Source of the DNA: JACRCT01 sp036504155
Lineage (GTDB): Bacteria; Myxococcota; Myxococcia; Myxococcales; UBA5297
Direction: 5' to 3'
DNA: 64,000 bases
Assembly (NCBI GenBank): GCA_036504155.1
Contig: DASXVQ010000130.1
Coordinates: 1 to 64,000 of the forward strand
In this document: positions 25,227 through 37,623 of the stretch, in pieces
Layout of the letters: every line of letters begins with the position of its first letter
How positions within the stretch are numbered: position 1 is the first letter of the stretch
The notes under the pieces: model-generated
The model's input: the letters and a program-made list of their open reading frames with translations, nothing else
Told to the model about the DNA's origin: nothing
The model's database searches: none
Program-made: the position numbers and the translations under genes

Positions 25227-26639
25227 TCAGTCCAGCGCCGGCAGCGGCTGCAGCATGCGCTGGATGAAGGGCATCTCCTTCACCAGCTCCGCCTTGCCGC
25301 GGTCGAGCATCTTGATGAACGAGGAGATGCCCGGCACCACCTCCAGCGGCGAGAGCGTGCCCGAGAACGGCTTGTACAGGTGCGCGAACTCGCAGCTGCG
25401 CTGCACCTGCACCTGCAGGATCTGCTGGATGGGCAGCCACACCGGCGTCATCAGCTTGGGGGCGAAGCCGTCGAAGGCCACCACGAGCGCGTTGCGCGTC
25501 TCGATGCGCCCGTCCTGCACCGCCTGCCACGCGCCTCTCGCCGGGACGTTGTCCACGAAGCCGCCGTCCGCGAGCCGGAACAGGTCGCGCCGCTTGAAGA
25601 GCTCGCCCAGGATGGCGTGCATCCGCTCGTCCTGGCGCACGACGTCGTAGTGGATGACGCCCGGGATGGACGACGAGAAGCCGATGGCGTCCATCACGTC
25701 GAACTCCTCGGTCCCCGGCTCCATCCCCAGCATGATCGCGTCCAGCCGCTCGCCGATCTGCGCGAACTCGATGAGCGCCGAGACGACCTGGGGGATCTTC
25801 CGGGCCACCTTGAAGGGCGAGGAGACCGTCAGCACGCCGTCGAGCAGCCGCTCGTAGAACTCCAGCGGGCGCGGCAGCACCCCGGCGCGGATGCCGCTCA
25901 CCGTGACGATGAGCGGGATGGGCAGGTCCTTGAGCGTGTAGGGACGCCCGTCGCGGTGCTCGAAGTACTTGCCGAAGCTCGCCCGCAGGTACAGCCGCAG
26001 CGCCGCCGGCAGCCCGTAGCGGCTCTCCATGGAGAGCAGGTGGAAGAACTTGGACCACGACAGGCCGCGCCCGATGTTGAGCACCTCGCCCGTGTCGTAG
26101 CGCGGGCTGCGCGCCCGCATCGCTCCCAGGATGGCCCCGATGCTGGTGCCGGCGATGAGCGCCGGGCGGATGCCGCACTCCTCCAGCAGCTTGTAGGCGC
26201 CCAGGTAGACGTAGCCCACCCCGCCGCCGCCGCCTGCCGCCACCACCAGCTTCTTCTCGCGCACCTCGCGGTCGAGGCGCTCGCGCGAGTACTTGCCGGC
26301 GCCGTGGCGGTAGAGCGCTTCGGTGGTGCGCAGGGCCAGCTCGCGCAGGATCGTCGAGACCGGGCGCAGCTTCTCCGGGACGATGGGGCTGCCGGGCTTG
26401 ACCCCGGCGACGTCCAGCAGCTTGAACACCTCGTCGCGCAGCGGCTCGACCACCGGCTCGACGTCGACGTCGGCGCCGTCGACGCGCACGCGGTGCAGCC
26501 GGGCCAGCGAGATGGCGGTGCGGATGGCCGCCTCGGCGCGGCCATCGAGCAGCTCGGGGTCCTTGAGCAGGGCGCGAACGAGCGCCACTTCCTTGTGCTC
26601 GAGGGAGACGAGGGCGGCGGTTCTGTCGGCTTGTGGCAT
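25227..26639 (-). CDS. Patatin-like phospholipase
   Basis: 470 residues. Residues about 130-360 form the patatin domain: glycine-rich oxyanion loop AAGGGGGVGYVYLG, nucleophile elbow GTSIG (Ser166) and catalytic Asp358 in LADGGFVDNVP. The N-terminal 125 residues are helical and not part of the fold. No signal peptide is present, so action on the inner membrane or a host/prey membrane from the cytosol is open. It has its own promoter (26,689-26,718). The family hydrolyses phospholipids or other acyl esters. Confidence 0.92.
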   Translation of the reverse strand: MPQADRTAALVSLEHKEVALVRALLKDPELLDGRAEAAIRTAISLARLHRVRVDGADVDVEPVVEPLRDEVFKLLDVAGVKPGSPIVPEKLRPVSTILRELALRTTEALYRHGAGKYSRERLDREVREKKLVVAAGGGGGVGYVYLGAYKLLEECGIRPALIAGTSIGAILGAMRARSPRYDTGEVLNIGRGLSWSKFFHLLSMESRYGLPAALRLYLRASFGKYFEHRDGRPYTLKDLPIPLIVTVSGIRAGVLPRPLEFYERLLDGVLTVSSPFKVARKIPQVVSALIEFAQIGERLDAIMLGMEPGTEEFDVMDAIGFSSSIPGVIHYDVVRQDERMHAILGELFKRRDLFRLADGGFVDNVPARGAWQAVQDGRIETRNALVVAFDGFAPKLMTPVWLPIQQILQVQVQRSCEFAHLYKPFSGTLSPLEVVPGISSFIKMLDRGKAELVKEMPFIQRMLQPLPALD

Positions 26640-26688
26640 ACGCTCTTGCCGTTCCTACCCGCCCCGTTTCCTCTAGTCTTTTCGGGCG

Positions 26689-26718
26689 ATTCTAGGGCCG
26701 CGCCCCACCCGGCCTCAA
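26689..26718 (-). promoter_or_regulatory. Promoter of the patatin gene
   Basis: On the minus strand TTGAGG (26718-26713), an 18-base spacer and TAGAAT (26694-26689) lie between the infB terminator and the patatin start. The transcript would have a leader of about 42 bases. Confidence 0.6.
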
Positions 26719-26753
26719 GCATCTTGACGCACCATGTCATTCAAGGTGCACGA

Positions 26754-26783
26754 AGGCCGCCTTTCCACTGGGGAAGGCGGCCT
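26754..26783 (-). terminator. infB terminator
   Basis: A 10-bp stem (26754-26763 with 26774-26783, GGCCGCCTT core) lies about 30 bases after the infB stop, with TTCGTGCACCTTG behind it on the minus strand. It ends the rimP-nusA-ylxR-infB operon, which here lacks the rbfA and truB genes that often follow. Confidence 0.7.
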
Positions 26784-26814
26784 CCGGTGAAACGTCGCCT
26801 CGCTGCCTAGCGGG

Positions 26815-29619
<2,805 letters not shown>

Positions 29620-29721
29620 TACTCCCTACTCCCTGTGGCGTTCCTCGAAATGAGAAGTAACGCCGCGTAGCTTCTAAATCTTTCGTGCCCGCCGGTCAAC
29701 CGCAGCGCCCCGCCTGGGCAA

Positions 29722-29976
29722 CTAGCCCGCCCTGGCCTTGTCGACGCCCACCGGGAGGTGCTCGTCCGCGACGACCTTCGACTTGAACGCCCTGCCGAAG
29801 GCGCGCCTCTGGGCGGCCTTCCGGGTGCAAGCCCCGTCGCAGACGTAGGCGCCGCGTCCCGGCGCGCGCCACGCTGCATCCACTTCGACCTTCCCGTCGC
29901 GGGCCACCAGCCGTACCAACCCGGCCTTTTCCCGCCTGGCGCCGCACCCGATGCAGGTACGCATCGGCTCGGCCAT
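29722..29976 (-). CDS. ylxR: YlxR family RNA-binding protein (DUF448)
   Basis: 84 residues with the family motif GRGAYVC and an N-terminal CIGCGARREK. The ATG at 29976 has GAGGAG eight bases upstream; the open frame extends further without a start site that looks better. Members of this family sit between nusA and infB in many bacteria and bind RNA or act as nucleoid-associated regulators; the role here is not known. Confidence 0.9.
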   Translation of the reverse strand: MAEPMRTCIGCGARREKAGLVRLVARDGKVEVDAAWRAPGRGAYVCDGACTRKAAQRRAFGRAFKSKVVADEHLPVGVDKARAG

Positions 29977-30087
29977 GGCGTCACTCCTCGCATTCAGGGG
30001 CGGAGGCCTCACGAGGACTCCGCCCGGTCTTCTCCCCTGCAGGGCGCCCACCGTGGGCGCCCGCGTTCGATTCGTCCCAAACCGCCG

Positions 30088-31905
<1,818 letters not shown>

Positions 31906-31958
31906 GGCAGCTCCTTGCGATGTAGGTCGGAGGGCGGGGCCCATCCGCGTTGTCGGAC

Positions 31959-31980
31959 GCGGCGGACACCAGTCCGCCGC
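31959..31980 (-). promoter_or_regulatory. rimP-nusA intergenic hairpin
   Basis: A perfect 9-bp stem GCGGCGGAC (31959-31967) pairs with 31972-31980 around a 4-base loop, in the 131-base gap between rimP and nusA. It has no T tract. It could be a pause, processing or NusA-binding site. Confidence 0.45.
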
Positions 31981-32036
31981 TATGTAGTGAAGCAACACGT
32001 GCTGCGTCGGGGTTCAAACGCCGGGCAGGGCTCGTT

Positions 32037-32525
32037 TCAGTCCCACTCGGCCACGAGATTCGCCTTGGCGATCTCCTTTCGCTCGATCTTGAAGAGCCCG
32101 GCCCCTTCCACCTCGACCTGGACGGCGTCGTCGGCGAAGGCGACCAGCTTCCCCGTGAAGCTCTTGCGCGGCGGGTCGAACAGCGGCCCGAACGTCCTGA
32201 CCTGGATCCTCTTGCCCATGAAGCGCTGGAAGTGCTCGGGGCGGGTCAGCGGCCGCTCGATGCCCGGGCTGCTGACCTCCAGCGTGTACTCGTGCGGCAC
32301 GACGTCGGAGACCTCGATGGCGGTCTCGACTGCGTGGGTGGCCTTCTGGCAGTCCTCGAGATCGACGCCCTTGCCCTTTTCGTCGCTGCCCGGCTTGTCG
32401 ATGAACAGGCGCAGGACCCACCGTCCGCCCTCGCGGAGGTAGTCGACGTCGATGAGCTCCAGCCCCTCGTTTCGGAGGATGGGCTCCGCGATTTCCCAAG
32501 CTTTTTCAGCTACTTGGTGAGTCAT
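32037..32525 (-). CDS. rimP: Ribosome maturation factor RimP
   Basis: About 162 residues with the family core (EVSSPGIERPLTRPEHFQRF and an N-terminal GLELIDVDYLREGG). RimP assists 30S assembly and is usually first in the nusA operon. I chose ATG 32525 because it gives MTHQVAEKAWEIAEPIL and is preceded by GGTGGCGGG; the longer frame runs through the terminator hairpin at 32,543-32,571. Confidence 0.95.
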   Translation of the reverse strand: MTHQVAEKAWEIAEPILRNEGLELIDVDYLREGGRWVLRLFIDKPGSDEKGKGVDLEDCQKATHAVETAIEVSDVVPHEYTLEVSSPGIERPLTRPEHFQRFMGKRIQVRTFGPLFDPPRKSFTGKLVAFADDAVQVEVEGAGLFKIERKEIAKANLVAEWD

Positions 32526-32542
32526 CCCGCCACCGTTTCGAC

Positions 32543-32571
32543 AAAAAAAGTGGGCACTGCGGCCCACTTTT
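32543..32571 (-). terminator. Strong terminator directly upstream of rimP (candidate attenuator)
   Basis: On the minus strand AAAAGTGGGC and GCCCACTTTT form a perfect 10-bp stem around a 6-base loop, ending in a run of seven T. It is a textbook rho-independent terminator, but it ends only 17 bases before the rimP start, leaving no room for a promoter. Every rimP-nusA-infB transcript from further upstream must read through it, which suggests attenuation, possibly by NusA. Confidence 0.8.
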
Positions 32572-32670
32572 CGCGTTCCTCACGAAAAATGTGACCGCCT
32601 CCTACCACATTCCAAGCCGGCCAGACAAGCAGGCCGCCGGGGCATGCCGTGCGGCCACAGGCCCCCAAGG

Positions 32671-32775
32671 TCACGTTCTTTCGGTGGCTTGGAACCCGAT
32701 GACCGGCCTGCTGGGCTCCTCGTGCATCAGCTCCTCGATGGCCTGGAAGGCGACCTCGAATCGGGCGTCGTGGCC
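32671..32775 (-). pseudogene. Remnant of an ORF6N/KilA-N-type protein C-terminus
   Basis: Thirty-four codons plus TGA read HDARFEVAFQAIEELM then HEEPSRPVIGFQATERT, which resembles the usual C-terminal ending of phage-type ORF6N proteins (a DxxFxxVFxAIxxLM stretch then RRIGF). Upstream the frame turns into Gly/Arg-rich sequence with no domain and no start. It is probably the decayed tail of an acquired gene. The match is by recognition only. Confidence 0.45.
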
Positions 32776-32845
32776 ACCGCCAGCCCCTCGTCTGCCATCC
32801 CCGCCGCCCCGTCTTCGCCAGCCCGCCTCCTTCGCTTGAGCGTCC

Positions 32846-32874
32846 TTGGCGCGGGCACCGTGGCTCGCTACCCT
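32846..32874 (+). promoter_or_regulatory. Promoter of the amidase gene (candidate)
   Basis: TTGGCG (32846-32851), a 17-base spacer and TACCCT (32869-32874) lie 33 bases before the start codon of the nitrilase-family gene. The boxes are moderate matches. Confidence 0.4.
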
Positions 32875-32906
32875 GACCTTCCTTTTCCCGAAGGAGCCGC
32901 CCCGCC

Positions 32907-33707
32907 ATGTTCCTCGCCGCCGCGATCCAGATGACCAGCCTGGATGAGAAGGAGAGCAACGTCCGCAAGGCGCTCGCGCTGGTCGACGAGGCCGCCGCGC
33001 GCAACGCCCAGTTCGTGGCGCTTCCGGAGAACGTCCTCTACATGGGGCCGGAGAAGGACAAGGCGATGACCGCCGAGCCCCTCGAAGGCCCGACGCTCGC
33101 CCGGTTCTCGCAGAAGGCTCGCGAGAAGCGCATCCACCTGCTGGCGGGCTCCATCCTCGAGTCCGGCGCGCCGGGCGGGCGCTTCTTCAACACCAGCGCG
33201 CTCTTCGGCCCCGACGGGAAGCGGCTCGCCGTCTACCGCAAGATCCACCTCTTCGACGTCGACATCCCCGACGGCGCCCGCTACCGCGAGTCGGAGACCA
33301 TCGCCCCGGGGACCGAGCCCGTCGTCGCCGAGACCGCGCTGGGCAGGATCGGCCTGTCCATCTGCTACGACCTGCGCTTCCCGGAACTGTACCGCGCGCT
33401 CTCCGCCAAGGGCGCCGAGCTGCTCTGCGTGCCCGCCGCCTTCACCGCCCACACCGGCAAGGACCACTGGGAGGTCCTGCTGCGCGCCCGGGCCATCGAG
33501 AACACCTGCTTCGTGGTCGCGCCCGCCCAGTTCGGCAAGCACTCGGAGAAGCGGGTGACCTACGGCAACGCCCTCATCGCCGACCCCTGGGGCACGGTGA
33601 TCGCCCGGGCCAGCGACGGGGAAGGCATGGCCGTCGGGCCCATCGATCGCACGGTTTTGGAGCGGGTCCGGCGCGAGGTTCCCAGCCTGAGCCACAGGCG
33701 CTTGTGA
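32907..33707 (+). CDS. Carbon-nitrogen hydrolase (nitrilase family), Nit1/Nit2-like amidase
   Basis: 266 residues with the full catalytic triad Glu41 (LPEN), Lys112 (YRKIHLFDVDIPDG) and Cys153 (SICYDLRFPEL). The DVDIPDG and LRFPEL context fits the branch that hydrolyses deaminated glutathione or omega-amides of 2-oxo acids, a metabolite repair role. The ATG has AAGGAG upstream. It is transcribed away from rimP and ahead of the PspA cluster; a shared transcript with pspA is limited by the hairpin at 33,774. Confidence 0.9.
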   Translation: MFLAAAIQMTSLDEKESNVRKALALVDEAAARNAQFVALPENVLYMGPEKDKAMTAEPLEGPTLARFSQKAREKRIHLLAGSILESGAPGGRFFNTSALFGPDGKRLAVYRKIHLFDVDIPDGARYRESETIAPGTEPVVAETALGRIGLSICYDLRFPELYRALSAKGAELLCVPAAFTAHTGKDHWEVLLRARAIENTCFVVAPAQFGKHSEKRVTYGNALIADPWGTVIARASDGEGMAVGPIDRTVLERVRREVPSLSHRRL

Positions 33708-33723
33708 GCCTGCCCGCCGCTCG

Positions 33724-33753
33724 TTGACACCCCGCGTCGGCTGCTGCTAGCTT
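33724..33753 (+). promoter_or_regulatory. Promoter upstream of pspA
   Basis: A perfect TTGACA (33724-33729), an 18-base spacer and TAGCTT (33748-33753) lie 66 bases before the pspA ATG, giving a start near 33,760. No sigma54 (GG-N10-GC) element, which drives enterobacterial psp, is seen. Confidence 0.65.
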
Positions 33754-33773
33754 CCGGCCACCTACCTCACCTT

Positions 33774-33797
33774 CCCTCGCGAAACGAGGGTCTTTTT
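33774..33797 (+). terminator. Short terminator-like hairpin in the pspA leader
   Basis: CCCTCG pairs with CGAGGG (33774-33779 with 33785-33790) around a 5-base loop and is followed by TCTTTTT. It would stop transcripts from the amidase gene, but it also lies downstream of the putative pspA start point, so it may attenuate pspA. The stem is only 6 bp. Confidence 0.5.
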
Positions 33798-33818
33798 CCC
33801 GATTCCACGGAGTCCGCC

Positions 33819-34583
33819 ATGTGGGAGCGATTCAGGCGTGCGATGCGCTCGTTTGCCGGCTGGTTCGTGTCCTCGATCGAGGATCCCGAGCTGATCCTCG
33901 AGCAGAACGTCCGGGACCTGAACGACCAGGTGCCGAAGATGAACGAGTCCATCGCCATGGTCCGGGCGAACGTGACCCTGCTCGAGAAGGAAAACTCCAA
34001 GTACAAGACCGAGGTCGCCGAGCTGACCTCCAAGGTCAAGGCCGCCATCGGCGCCGGCCGCGACGACCTGGCCGCCAACTACGCGACCCAGCTCCAGATC
34101 GAGAAGTCGGCGCTCGCCCGCAACGAGGCCCAGCTGCAGACCGCCAAGTCCGCTTACGACAAGGCGCTCACCGTCAAGAAGGTCTTCCTCAAGGAGAAGG
34201 ACCGCAAGACGCAGGAGGCCATGCAGGCCATCCGCGACGCGCGCCGCGCCAAGTGGCAGTCCAAGGTCGCCGACGCCCTGGAGTCGTTCGAGGTGGCGGG
34301 CATCGACGCCACGCACGACGAGATGGTCCGCAAGATCGAGGAGCAGACGGCGGTCAACGAGTCGCGCATGCAGATGGCGCTCGAGTCGGTGGACCACCAG
34401 AAGGTCGCCATCGAAGAGGACGCCGAGAAGATCCGCGCCGCCGAGCTGGTCAAGCAGTTCAAGCTCGAGATGGGCATGGAGACGGCGCCCGCGCAGCAGG
34501 TGGCCGCGCCGCAGCAGGCGGTCACCGAGGTCGGCGGCGAGGCCCAGAAGACCATCGGCAAGAAGGTGGAGGTCAAGGGGTAG
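33819..34583 (+). CDS. pspA: PspA/IM30 family protein
   Basis: 254 residues, nearly all coiled coil. The N-terminal amphipathic helix (MWERFRRAMRSFAGWFV) and the family feature IEDPELILEQNVRDLNDQVP mark PspA/IM30. These proteins polymerise on stressed inner membrane in ESCRT-III-like rods and help keep membrane integrity. A C-terminal extension of about 30 residues is Ala/Gln-rich. The start has GGAG eight bases upstream. No pspBC or pspF is seen nearby; instead the gene leads an ABC transporter cluster. Confidence 0.93.
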   Translation: MWERFRRAMRSFAGWFVSSIEDPELILEQNVRDLNDQVPKMNESIAMVRANVTLLEKENSKYKTEVAELTSKVKAAIGAGRDDLAANYATQLQIEKSALARNEAQLQTAKSAYDKALTVKKVFLKEKDRKTQEAMQAIRDARRAKWQSKVADALESFEVAGIDATHDEMVRKIEEQTAVNESRMQMALESVDHQKVAIEEDAEKIRAAELVKQFKLEMGMETAPAQQVAAPQQAVTEVGGEAQKTIGKKVEVKG

Positions 34584-34619
34584 GCAGGCACTGAGGCCTG
34601 CAGCTCCCCTTCCACCCCC

Positions 34620-35855
34620 ATGTGGAGAGTCGGCCCCGGCGGCAAGCTCCTGCTGGTCGTCCTGGGGCTTGCCATCCTCGCATTCACCCTCGACCGGTAC
34701 GCCCTGAACGGCGCGCTGCTCAAGCGCGCCGGCATGGCGCGTGAGGCGCCGGTCGTCCTGGGGGTCGGCGACTTCCCGCCCGGCGCCGCGGCTCCCGCCA
34801 CCGACATCGCCCGCGTCCCCACCCGCGCGCTGAAGCTGGCGGTCATGCCGCGCGGGTCGGCGGCGAGCCTGCTGCTCGCGACCGGCGGCACGGGCGCACA
34901 CAAGGATGCCCCGGTCACCAAGGCCTACGGCCTGGACGTCGACCTGATGCTCCAGCCCGACGAGCGCGCGGTCTCCGACGCGCTCGCGCTGGGCGGCGAC
35001 CGGCCGGGTGGCGCGGACGCGGCAGTGCTCAGCGTCGATCGGGTGGCGCAGCTGCGCGCCTCGCTCTCGGACCTCAAGCTCAAGACCGTCCTGCTGATTT
35101 CGCGCTCGCGCGGCCACGAGGCGATCGCCGCGGCGGCGGGCATCTCGCAGGTGGCCTCGCTGCGGGGCCGCAAGGTCGCCGTCCCCGCGCGTTCGCCGGC
35201 CCGGTTCTTCCTGCTCTGGGAGCTGGCGCAGGTCCCGCTGTGGCCCTCCACGCTGGAAATCGTCCGGGTGGAGTCCAGCGCCGACGCGGCGCGGCTGCTG
35301 CGCGAGGCCCGCGTCGACGCGGCCGCCGGGGCGGTGAGCGACCTGATCGGCCCGGCCCGGGAGCGCGCCGGAGGGATCGTCGCCAGCTCGGCCGACGCCC
35401 CGCAGCTGATCGCCACGGTGCTGGTCGTGCGCGCGGAGTTCCTGGCCCGCTTCCCCGACGCCGTGCGCCGGCTCGCCCGCGCCCAGCTCGATTCGGCGGA
35501 TGCCGTCTCGCGCGAGCCCGGCGAGGCCGCACGGCTGCTCTCGGCGAGCGCGCCTCAGCTGGGCGACCCGTTCGAGGCCATCAAGTCCGACCCGCCGGCG
35601 GTGCTGCTCGACAACCTGGCCTTCTTCGACGTCAAGGGCGACGCGCCGGTGCGCTACGAGGAGCTGTACAAGAGCGCGGCCGAGCTGTGGCGCAAGCTGG
35701 GCGAGCCGGCCGACACGAGCCTGCCGGCCGACACCCGCGAGCTGGGCCCGCTGATGGCCGCCGCCGCCGCGCCGCCGGCCACCTCGAGCCTGCCGGCGCT
35801 CAAGACCGGGCTTCCCGCTCCCCGGCCGCCCGACGCCCCTGCACCTGCACCTTGA
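34620..35855 (+). CDS. Membrane-anchored periplasmic binding-protein-like protein
   Basis: 411 residues. One N-terminal membrane helix (about residues 8-24) without a cleavage site is followed by a type II periplasmic binding fold of the NMT1/THI5 or SsuA kind (LRGRKVAVPARSPARFFL, ARVDAAAGAVSDL, ATVLVVRAEFLARFPDAV). The last 40 residues are Ala/Pro-rich. No cognate SsuBC-like transporter follows, so it may sense a ligand or present it to the FtsX-type permease downstream. The start has no clear Shine-Dalgarno and lies 36 bases after pspA. Confidence 0.8.
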   Translation: MWRVGPGGKLLLVVLGLAILAFTLDRYALNGALLKRAGMAREAPVVLGVGDFPPGAAAPATDIARVPTRALKLAVMPRGSAASLLLATGGTGAHKDAPVTKAYGLDVDLMLQPDERAVSDALALGGDRPGGADAAVLSVDRVAQLRASLSDLKLKTVLLISRSRGHEAIAAAAGISQVASLRGRKVAVPARSPARFFLLWELAQVPLWPSTLEIVRVESSADAARLLREARVDAAAGAVSDLIGPARERAGGIVASSADAPQLIATVLVVRAEFLARFPDAVRRLARAQLDSADAVSREPGEAARLLSASAPQLGDPFEAIKSDPPAVLLDNLAFFDVKGDAPVRYEELYKSAAELWRKLGEPADTSLPADTRELGPLMAAAAAPPATSSLPALKTGLPAPRPPDAPAPAP

Positions 35856-35897
35856 GCGCCGAGCGTCCGTTCGGGCCCTGATATGCTCGCCCCCGCC

Positions 35898-36719
35898 ATG
35901 GCCGACACCGAGAGCTACGTCAAGGCGGCCCTCCTCCAGAAGGTCAACCTCGCTGCCCTCGGCGGCGCGGCGGCGGCCTCGCTCGCGCTGATGAATCCCC
36001 TGCCGATGCTCATCGCCGTCGGTGTCGAGCTGATCTACCTGGGCACGGTGCCGAGCCTGCCGCGCTTCAAGCGGGCCGTGCGGGCGAAGCGCGAGCGGGC
36101 GCGCCACAGCGTCGAGCAGGAGGCGACCGAGGCGATGCTCGAGGGCCTCTCGCCCAACCAGCGCGAGAGCTACTTCGCGCTGCGCAGCCTGCGCGACCGC
36201 ATCCTCGAAAGCTATGCGCGCGTGCCCGGCGGCACCGTGCTGGCCGACACCTCCGCCGCGCGCATGGACGCCCTGCTCTCCTCGTTCGTGCGCCTGCTCT
36301 CCACCTTGAACAGCTACCGCCGCTACCTCACCAACACCGACCGCAAGGCGATAGAGCAGGAGCTGGCCCAGCTGAAGACCGAGCTCGAGGCGGACACCGG
36401 CGACAGCGAGAAGGTCAAGGAAGTGAAGCGGCGGCGCGTGGACATCCTGGGCAAGCGCCTGGAGCGCTTCGACCGCGCCGCCGAGAGCCGGGAGCTCATC
36501 AGCCACCAGCTGGCCTCCATCGACGACTTCATGCGCCTGCTGCACGAGCAGTCGATCACCCTGCGCGACCCGGACGTGCTGGGCCAGCAGCTCGACCACC
36601 TGGCGACCGAGATCCAGACGACCGACGAGACCGTGCGCGAGATGGAGAAGTTCACCGCCTTCACCGAGGAGCTGTCCGCAAGCTCGCCCTCGATGCCCGA
36701 GCGCGACCGCGTCCGCTAG
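35898..36719 (+). CDS. Two-TM coiled-coil protein, paralogue 1
   Basis: 273 residues from the ATG at 35898 (an ATG at 35883 forms part of a TATGCT box and is less likely). Two membrane spans occupy about residues 17-52, and the remaining 220 residues are charged helices predicted to form coiled coils (LSPNQRESYFALRSLRDRIL, VKEVKRRRVDILGKRLERFD). The layout and several positions match the next gene, so the two arose by duplication. The soluble part would lie in the cytoplasm next to PspA. No family was recognised. Confidence 0.8.
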   Translation: MADTESYVKAALLQKVNLAALGGAAAASLALMNPLPMLIAVGVELIYLGTVPSLPRFKRAVRAKRERARHSVEQEATEAMLEGLSPNQRESYFALRSLRDRILESYARVPGGTVLADTSAARMDALLSSFVRLLSTLNSYRRYLTNTDRKAIEQELAQLKTELEADTGDSEKVKEVKRRRVDILGKRLERFDRAAESRELISHQLASIDDFMRLLHEQSITLRDPDVLGQQLDHLATEIQTTDETVREMEKFTAFTEELSASSPSMPERDRVR

Positions 36720-36758
36720 CCGGCCCTCCAGCCGAAAATCCCCAGGAACGCTCTTCGC

Positions 36759-36788
36759 TTGCGCCGCTTCACGGCAGCGCGCTAGCGT
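36759..36788 (+). promoter_or_regulatory. Candidate promoter for a near-leaderless transcript
   Basis: TTGCGC (36759-36764), an 18-base spacer and TAGCGT (36783-36788) end nine bases before the ATG at 36798. A start point at the usual distance would leave only two or three untranslated bases. Confidence 0.4.
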
Positions 36789-36797
36789 CCGCGCACC

Positions 36798-37595
36798 ATG
36801 AGCGACAAGCCCAGCTATCTCTCTGTGGCGCTCGGACTGAACCTGCACAAGGCCATCCTCCTCGCCGGGGCCGTCGGCACGGTGTTCGGCCTGTGGCGCG
36901 GCACGTGGGCGTTCTTCTTCCTGTTCCTCGCCGTCGAGGCCTTCTACCTCCTCGCCCTCCCGCTGCTGCCGGGCTTTCGCCGTTGGGTGGACCAGACGCA
37001 CGCGTCGGAGGCCGCACACCAGAAGGCCGTGGACCTCGACCGCATCGCCGGCAAGCTCTCGCCCAACGCCAAGGCCCGACTCGACGGGGTGACCCGGACG
37101 CGGGAGAAGATCCTCGACGCGGTGCGGACCCTGAATGCCCCGGAGGCGATGGAGCGCGAGTGGCGCGCCAAGCTCGACGAGCTGGTGAATGCCTCCCTGC
37201 GCATCCTCGTCGCAATCGACGGTACGCGCGTGGACGACCGGGACACGCGCCTGCTCGAATCGGAGATCAACGACTTGAAGGCGGAGCTGGCCAAGCTGCC
37301 CGACGGGCCCGCGCAGGCGGCCAAGGCGCAGCGGCTCGAGGTGCTGGAGCGGCGCTCGGGCGGCAAGGGCAAGCTCGCGGAGCAGCGCGAGGCGGCGGTG
37401 ACGCAGTTCGAGACGCTCGAGGACCTGCTCAAGGAGCTGCAGGACCAGGCGCTCGCGGGGCGCGACTCGGCGGCCTTCGGGCAGCGGCTGGCCAAGCTCT
37501 CGGCGCAGATCGAGGCCGCGGGCGAGACGGTCGCCGCGCTGGACCGAGCCTCGGAGACGTCCTCCGAGCTGGCGGCGCTCAGGGCAGGCAAGTAG
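36798..37595 (+). CDS. Two-TM coiled-coil protein, paralogue 2
   Basis: 265 residues with two N-terminal membrane spans (about 16-55) and a long charged helical region. It shares with the preceding gene the SYxxxALxxxxxKA start, the LSPNxx...REKIL/RDRIL segment near residue 85-110 and the RLEVLERR-type helix. It probably forms a homo- or hetero-oligomer with its partner at the inner membrane. No Shine-Dalgarno is evident, consistent with the leaderless promoter. Confidence 0.8.
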   Translation: MSDKPSYLSVALGLNLHKAILLAGAVGTVFGLWRGTWAFFFLFLAVEAFYLLALPLLPGFRRWVDQTHASEAAHQKAVDLDRIAGKLSPNAKARLDGVTRTREKILDAVRTLNAPEAMEREWRAKLDELVNASLRILVAIDGTRVDDRDTRLLESEINDLKAELAKLPDGPAQAAKAQRLEVLERRSGGKGKLAEQREAAVTQFETLEDLLKELQDQALAGRDSAAFGQRLAKLSAQIEAAGETVAALDRASETSSELAALRAGK

Positions 37596-37623
37596 TCAGT
37601 CGGGCTGGCACCTAAGGAGGCGC

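Noticed and set aside
33762..37019. 1,085-residue minus-strand frame opposite the pspA cluster
   Set aside because: Arg/Gly/Ala-rich shadow; the plus strand carries PspA and other coherent proteins.
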